Assembly: GCF_009765905.1 (NCBI RefSeq)
Contig: NZ_LMUO01000015.1
Location: 1,150,575 to 1,214,574, forward strand
Direction of reading: 5' to 3'
From: Mucilaginibacter sp. L196
GTDB lineage: Bacteria > Bacteroidota > Bacteroidia > Sphingobacteriales > Sphingobacteriaceae
DNA: 64,000 nt
Shown: positions 62,501 to 64,000 of the stretch, in pieces
How positions within the stretch are numbered: position 1 is the stretch's first letter
Layout of the letters: the number at the start of each line of letters is the position of its first letter
Notes under the pieces: model-generated
Databases searched by the model: none
What the model saw: only the letters and a program-made list of their open reading frames with translations
Told to the model about the DNA's origin: nothing
Position numbers and translations under genes: made by a program

Positions 62501-63491
62501 AATTGTAATTAGGCAGCGGATGGCCGATAACAATATCATTCCCTTTCTTCAGCTTTGCTATGGCGGCTGTAACGGTAGTTTCTGTTGGGCCGTAGCTGTT
62601 ATAAAACGCTAAACCATTGCCTGCCCATTTGGCCAGCACCTGCGGCGTACAAGCCTCGCCTCCTGCATTGATAAGCCTTAACGATGGTACTTCATTCTGC
62701 ATAAGTGCCAATAAACTGGGCACAGCATGTAAAATAGTTATATTTTCCGTTTGCAAAACCGAGCTCAGTTCGTCAATGGATTTTGAAGTAGTATTATCTG
62801 CTACCCACAAAGTGGCCCCGACAAAATAACTTAGCCAGGTTTCTTCACACCACATATCAAATGATACGGAAAATCCCTGGTAAACTTTGTCGGTCGCGGT
62901 AATGTTGAATACATCCTGCTCCGCTCTTACCAGGTGGCATATCTGTTTGTGGCCGATAGGTATACCTTTGGGTTTACCGGTGCTGCCCGAAGTATATAAA
63001 ACATAGGCAATGTCCTCCGGTTCGGGACATGTTAGTTCAATACTTTGGGTTGAATTTAGTATGGTGGGTATTTCCTCGTAGGCGGGAATTTGTAGAACAG
63101 GGCATTCTACATTCAAAGGGTCCATGCTGAAACATGCCGAGGCGCCTACCGCTGTAAGTATCATTTCAAACCGCTCAGCCGGTACGTCACGATCCACAGG
63201 TACATATGCAGCGCCTGACTTTATAATGCCAAGAATGGCAGCATGCAATTCAAGCCCCCTGGGCCACCAGATACCAACTGTACTTTTGCGGGTAATGCCA
63301 TTATTGATCAGATGCAAGGCAATGGCATCACTCCATTTATCAAGCTCGGCATAGGTCAGTTGCCTGTCGTGAAAAATAAGCGCCGTATTACCGGCAAAAT
63401 GCTTCACTGAATTTTTAAATATATCGACAAGTGTTTCATCTCTTATCAAGTCAGGTCTGTGTGGGCCAAAGGCGACACTTAAATTACTCAT
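59541..63491 (-). CDS. Single-module NRPS-like membrane synthetase, epsilon-poly-lysine-synthetase (Pls) type
   Basis: 1316 residues. The adenylation domain (about 10-510) carries AYVLYTSGSTGKPKG, FDMWCEETW and YNSYGPTETT. A carrier domain follows with Ser555 in DDLGGHSLL. Then come three units, each with two membrane helices and a left-handed beta-helix/hexapeptide domain (about 640-850, 865-1110, 1130-1316). There is no condensation or thioesterase domain. This order (A-T-TM-C1-TM-C2-TM-C3) is that of epsilon-poly-L-lysine synthetase and the TIGR02353 terminal domain. Reading the specificity pocket by eye gives Asp235, Met236 and Glu239 (GrsA numbering), which would suit a basic side chain. 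It probably makes a poly- or oligo-amino acid at the membrane; the product is unknown. Confidence 0.85.
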   Translation of the reverse strand: MSNLSVAFGPHRPDLIRDETLVDIFKNSVKHFAGNTALIFHDRQLTYAELDKWSDAIALHLINNGITRKSTVGIWWPRGLELHAAILGIIKSGAAYVPVDRDVPAERFEMILTAVGASACFSMDPLNVECPVLQIPAYEEIPTILNSTQSIELTCPEPEDIAYVLYTSGSTGKPKGIPIGHKQICHLVRAEQDVFNITATDKVYQGFSVSFDMWCEETWLSYFVGATLWVADNTTSKSIDELSSVLQTENITILHAVPSLLALMQNEVPSLRLINAGGEACTPQVLAKWAGNGLAFYNSYGPTETTVTAAIAKLKKGNDIVIGHPLPNYNLAVIDADMNLMPLGEPGELVITGPGLSKGYIGLPELTRQKFIPKPISLSVLPGDTVYRTGDVAIMLKNKAVKLQGRMDDQVKLRGYRIELGEIESRMNTLAGVSAAAVGIKKDSHDREHLVGYVMMEDSACIDDKLLRLELSKTLPAYMIPSSIVSLREMPRLPSGKIDRKALPVPDELEHELEDIAIDADAPACDKVMAVLHNVFPGRNLDPSMDFFDDLGGHSLLAAAFVSQLRREAGLPHAALKDVYLHRPISNLIAHWEEEEQTQQPSKQRIFNKVPTLRYLLCWAAQSVSLLAIYGLFAFQIFIPYLGYYYVKEQTDSIGYSIITSLVLFALITPLFTFICITGKWLIIGKIKEGDYPLWGSYYFRWWFVKSLQRLSPAQFLGGSPLYPIYLRWLGMKIAPDAQISNLEFGAEDLITIGSDASLSSKTHLNNAFVEDGMLKLRKITIGDHAYIGSSSIISGDSVIEDWGELQDLSCLQIGKTIAQAEVWRGSPAQFKEKKKIEDLPQPLAVSRKDRIKYNALFILCIQVFPLIILLPLLPTIITINKMDDAASDYNFNYMVTAPLLALLYIVLFAGETILISRILQHDLKPGKYPIYSMAYVRKWFTDQVLSINLVVLHPIYATVFISGFFRALGAKVGKGAEISTAGSVTHPLLEIGDGAFVADAVTLGEADVRGQQLILEKTIIEGNSFVGNSALIPQGYHLQSDMLIGVLSIPPDQEQMSGIGGSDWFGSPAIRLPRRQESNVFPAALTIKPKFARKLARGTVEFIRTILPESAIICSSILFIAYGHDLVTQEPLWKIILLFPFYYLFYMGLPAFLLTVLLKWLFVGKYKPLQKPMWTWTVWRSEAITSTYEALSVPFLLVYMQGTPWLPLLLRLLGVKTGKRVWMNTTDVTEFDMVSIGDDAALNTDCGPQTHLFEDRVMKVGPVKIGARSTIGAGTIVLYDSEIGDDTCIEALSLIMKGERLAPGTNWVGSPVRPN

Positions 63492-63831
63492 AACTGGCAG
63501 GTTTTCTCCAAATTTAGACCATCTGTGGCATGCAAAGTTTATTTCAATAGGTTATAAAATGTGTAAAGCTTTTATTACACACCAGGTAAAAAAGGGATTT
63601 AGACACTGGTAAAATTTAGTTATACCTTCAAATTTCATAAATGGATCTTATAATAACCAGCCATTATCAACACAATCGAGAACTTTTTTTTCATATGGGC
63701 GATACTGTTCAGTGTTGAGTTATGATTTAGATTCTTTACCGTACTATCTTGTATTTTTTAATATTTCGGCCTTACCTGTTTTCGTAAACGCGACGCTCTT
63801 TGTGTCAATCTTGTAGCCCCCTTTAATTTAT
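63492..63831. other. Intergenic region upstream of the Pls-like gene
   Basis: 340 bp with no credible ORF, AT-rich. It must hold the promoter of the Pls-like gene (minus strand) and the 3' end region of the DUF4249 gene. I see no strong hairpin or repeat. Confidence 0.4.
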
Positions 63832-64000
63832 TTATTTCACAACAATAGTTTTGCTTTGTGTAGTATGGGCGCTAAAATAGCCCAGGGTAACCGGTGTAAT
63901 ATTTGTAGGTGGATTAGATGGTGTAACGCTCCCACCAGGCCCATTAGCCTGCGCCTGCATCAGGGTTTCCCAATAGGTATAAACAGGTTTATCGATGCAC
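63832..64000 (-). CDS. DUF4249 protein, C-terminal fragment (truncated by window edge)
   Basis: 56 codons are open from the right edge to a TAA at 63834-63832. The end reads YTYWETLMQAQ, then PSNPPTNITPVTLGYFSAHTTQSKTIVVK. The TPVTLGYFSA segment near the C-terminus is the DUF4249 hallmark; these are outer-membrane-associated lipoproteins often encoded beside TonB-dependent receptors in Bacteroidota. Only the tail is visible, so the call rests on this motif. Confidence 0.65.
   Translation of the reverse strand, partial: CIDKPVYTYWETLMQAQANGPGGSVTPSNPPTNITPVTLGYFSAHTTQSKTIVVK

Overview
The window looks like chromosomal DNA of a Bacteroidota bacterium, most likely a Sphingobacteriaceae member close to Mucilaginibacter or Pedobacter (inferred from gene content; no database was searched). 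Evidence: a PorV-type type IX secretion protein, a DUF4249 protein, promoter elements of the Bacteroidota type (TTG, about 19-20 nt, TAnnTTTG), AT-rich intergenic DNA, and dispersed palindromic intergenic repeats.

Layout. 1-0.9 kb: the end of a collagen-like Gly-X-Y protein. 1.3-4 kb: a periplasmic thioredoxin-fold protein and porV. 4.2-20.3 kb: a fatty-acid utilisation island. It has two minus-strand beta-oxidation operons (fadN-like, thiolase, acyl-CoA ligase, crotonase, 2,4-dienoyl-CoA reductase-like; and acyl-CoA dehydrogenase, etfB, etfA, thioesterase, acyl-CoA-binding protein), an AraC regulator, and a divergent FadL transporter with a GDSL lipoprotein. A 29-bp sequence is repeated exactly, in the same orientation, in front of the acyl-CoA dehydrogenase operon and in front of fadL; it is the best operator candidate for the AraC protein. 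20.4-29.6 kb: a D-mannonate oxidoreductase-like SDR, a DUF3606-like mini-gene joined to ligD, a PAS histidine kinase, a DUF72 protein and a MOSC protein.

29.6-40.3 kb: sulfur assimilation. A siroheme sulfite reductase, SUMT, a fused precorrin-2 dehydrogenase/TauE-type permease and a 4Fe-4S APS reductase form one operon. Its leader encodes a 21-codon peptide with four Cys codons, followed by mutually exclusive antiterminator and terminator hairpins. This is what a cysteine-responsive transcription attenuator should look like. The next operon (porin plus Pst-type ABC transporter) is preceded by another short ORF that ends Cys-Cys-stop. That suggests both operons sense cysteine and that the 'phosphate' transporter may really serve sulfate or another sulfur oxyanion.

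40.5-58.7 kb: mostly housekeeping genes: proBA, an aldehyde dehydrogenase, mnmA, topA, a PolB-like exonuclease, a duplicated oligopeptide ABC ATPase, a GNAT protein, an ECF sigma/anti-sigma pair, a cold-shock cluster, a 2OG-Fe(II) oxygenase, katG and a MarC protein. 58.8-63.5 kb: a Sfp-type phosphopantetheinyl transferase and a 1316-residue single-module synthetase with the layout of epsilon-poly-L-lysine synthetase (A, carrier, then three units of two membrane helices plus a left-handed beta-helix). The window ends in a truncated DUF4249 gene.

Main candidates for something new: the two cysteine-rich leader ORFs with the transporter they precede, the shared 29-bp lipid operator, and the Pls-like synthetase. 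No CRISPR array, tRNA, rRNA, transposase or phage gene was seen.
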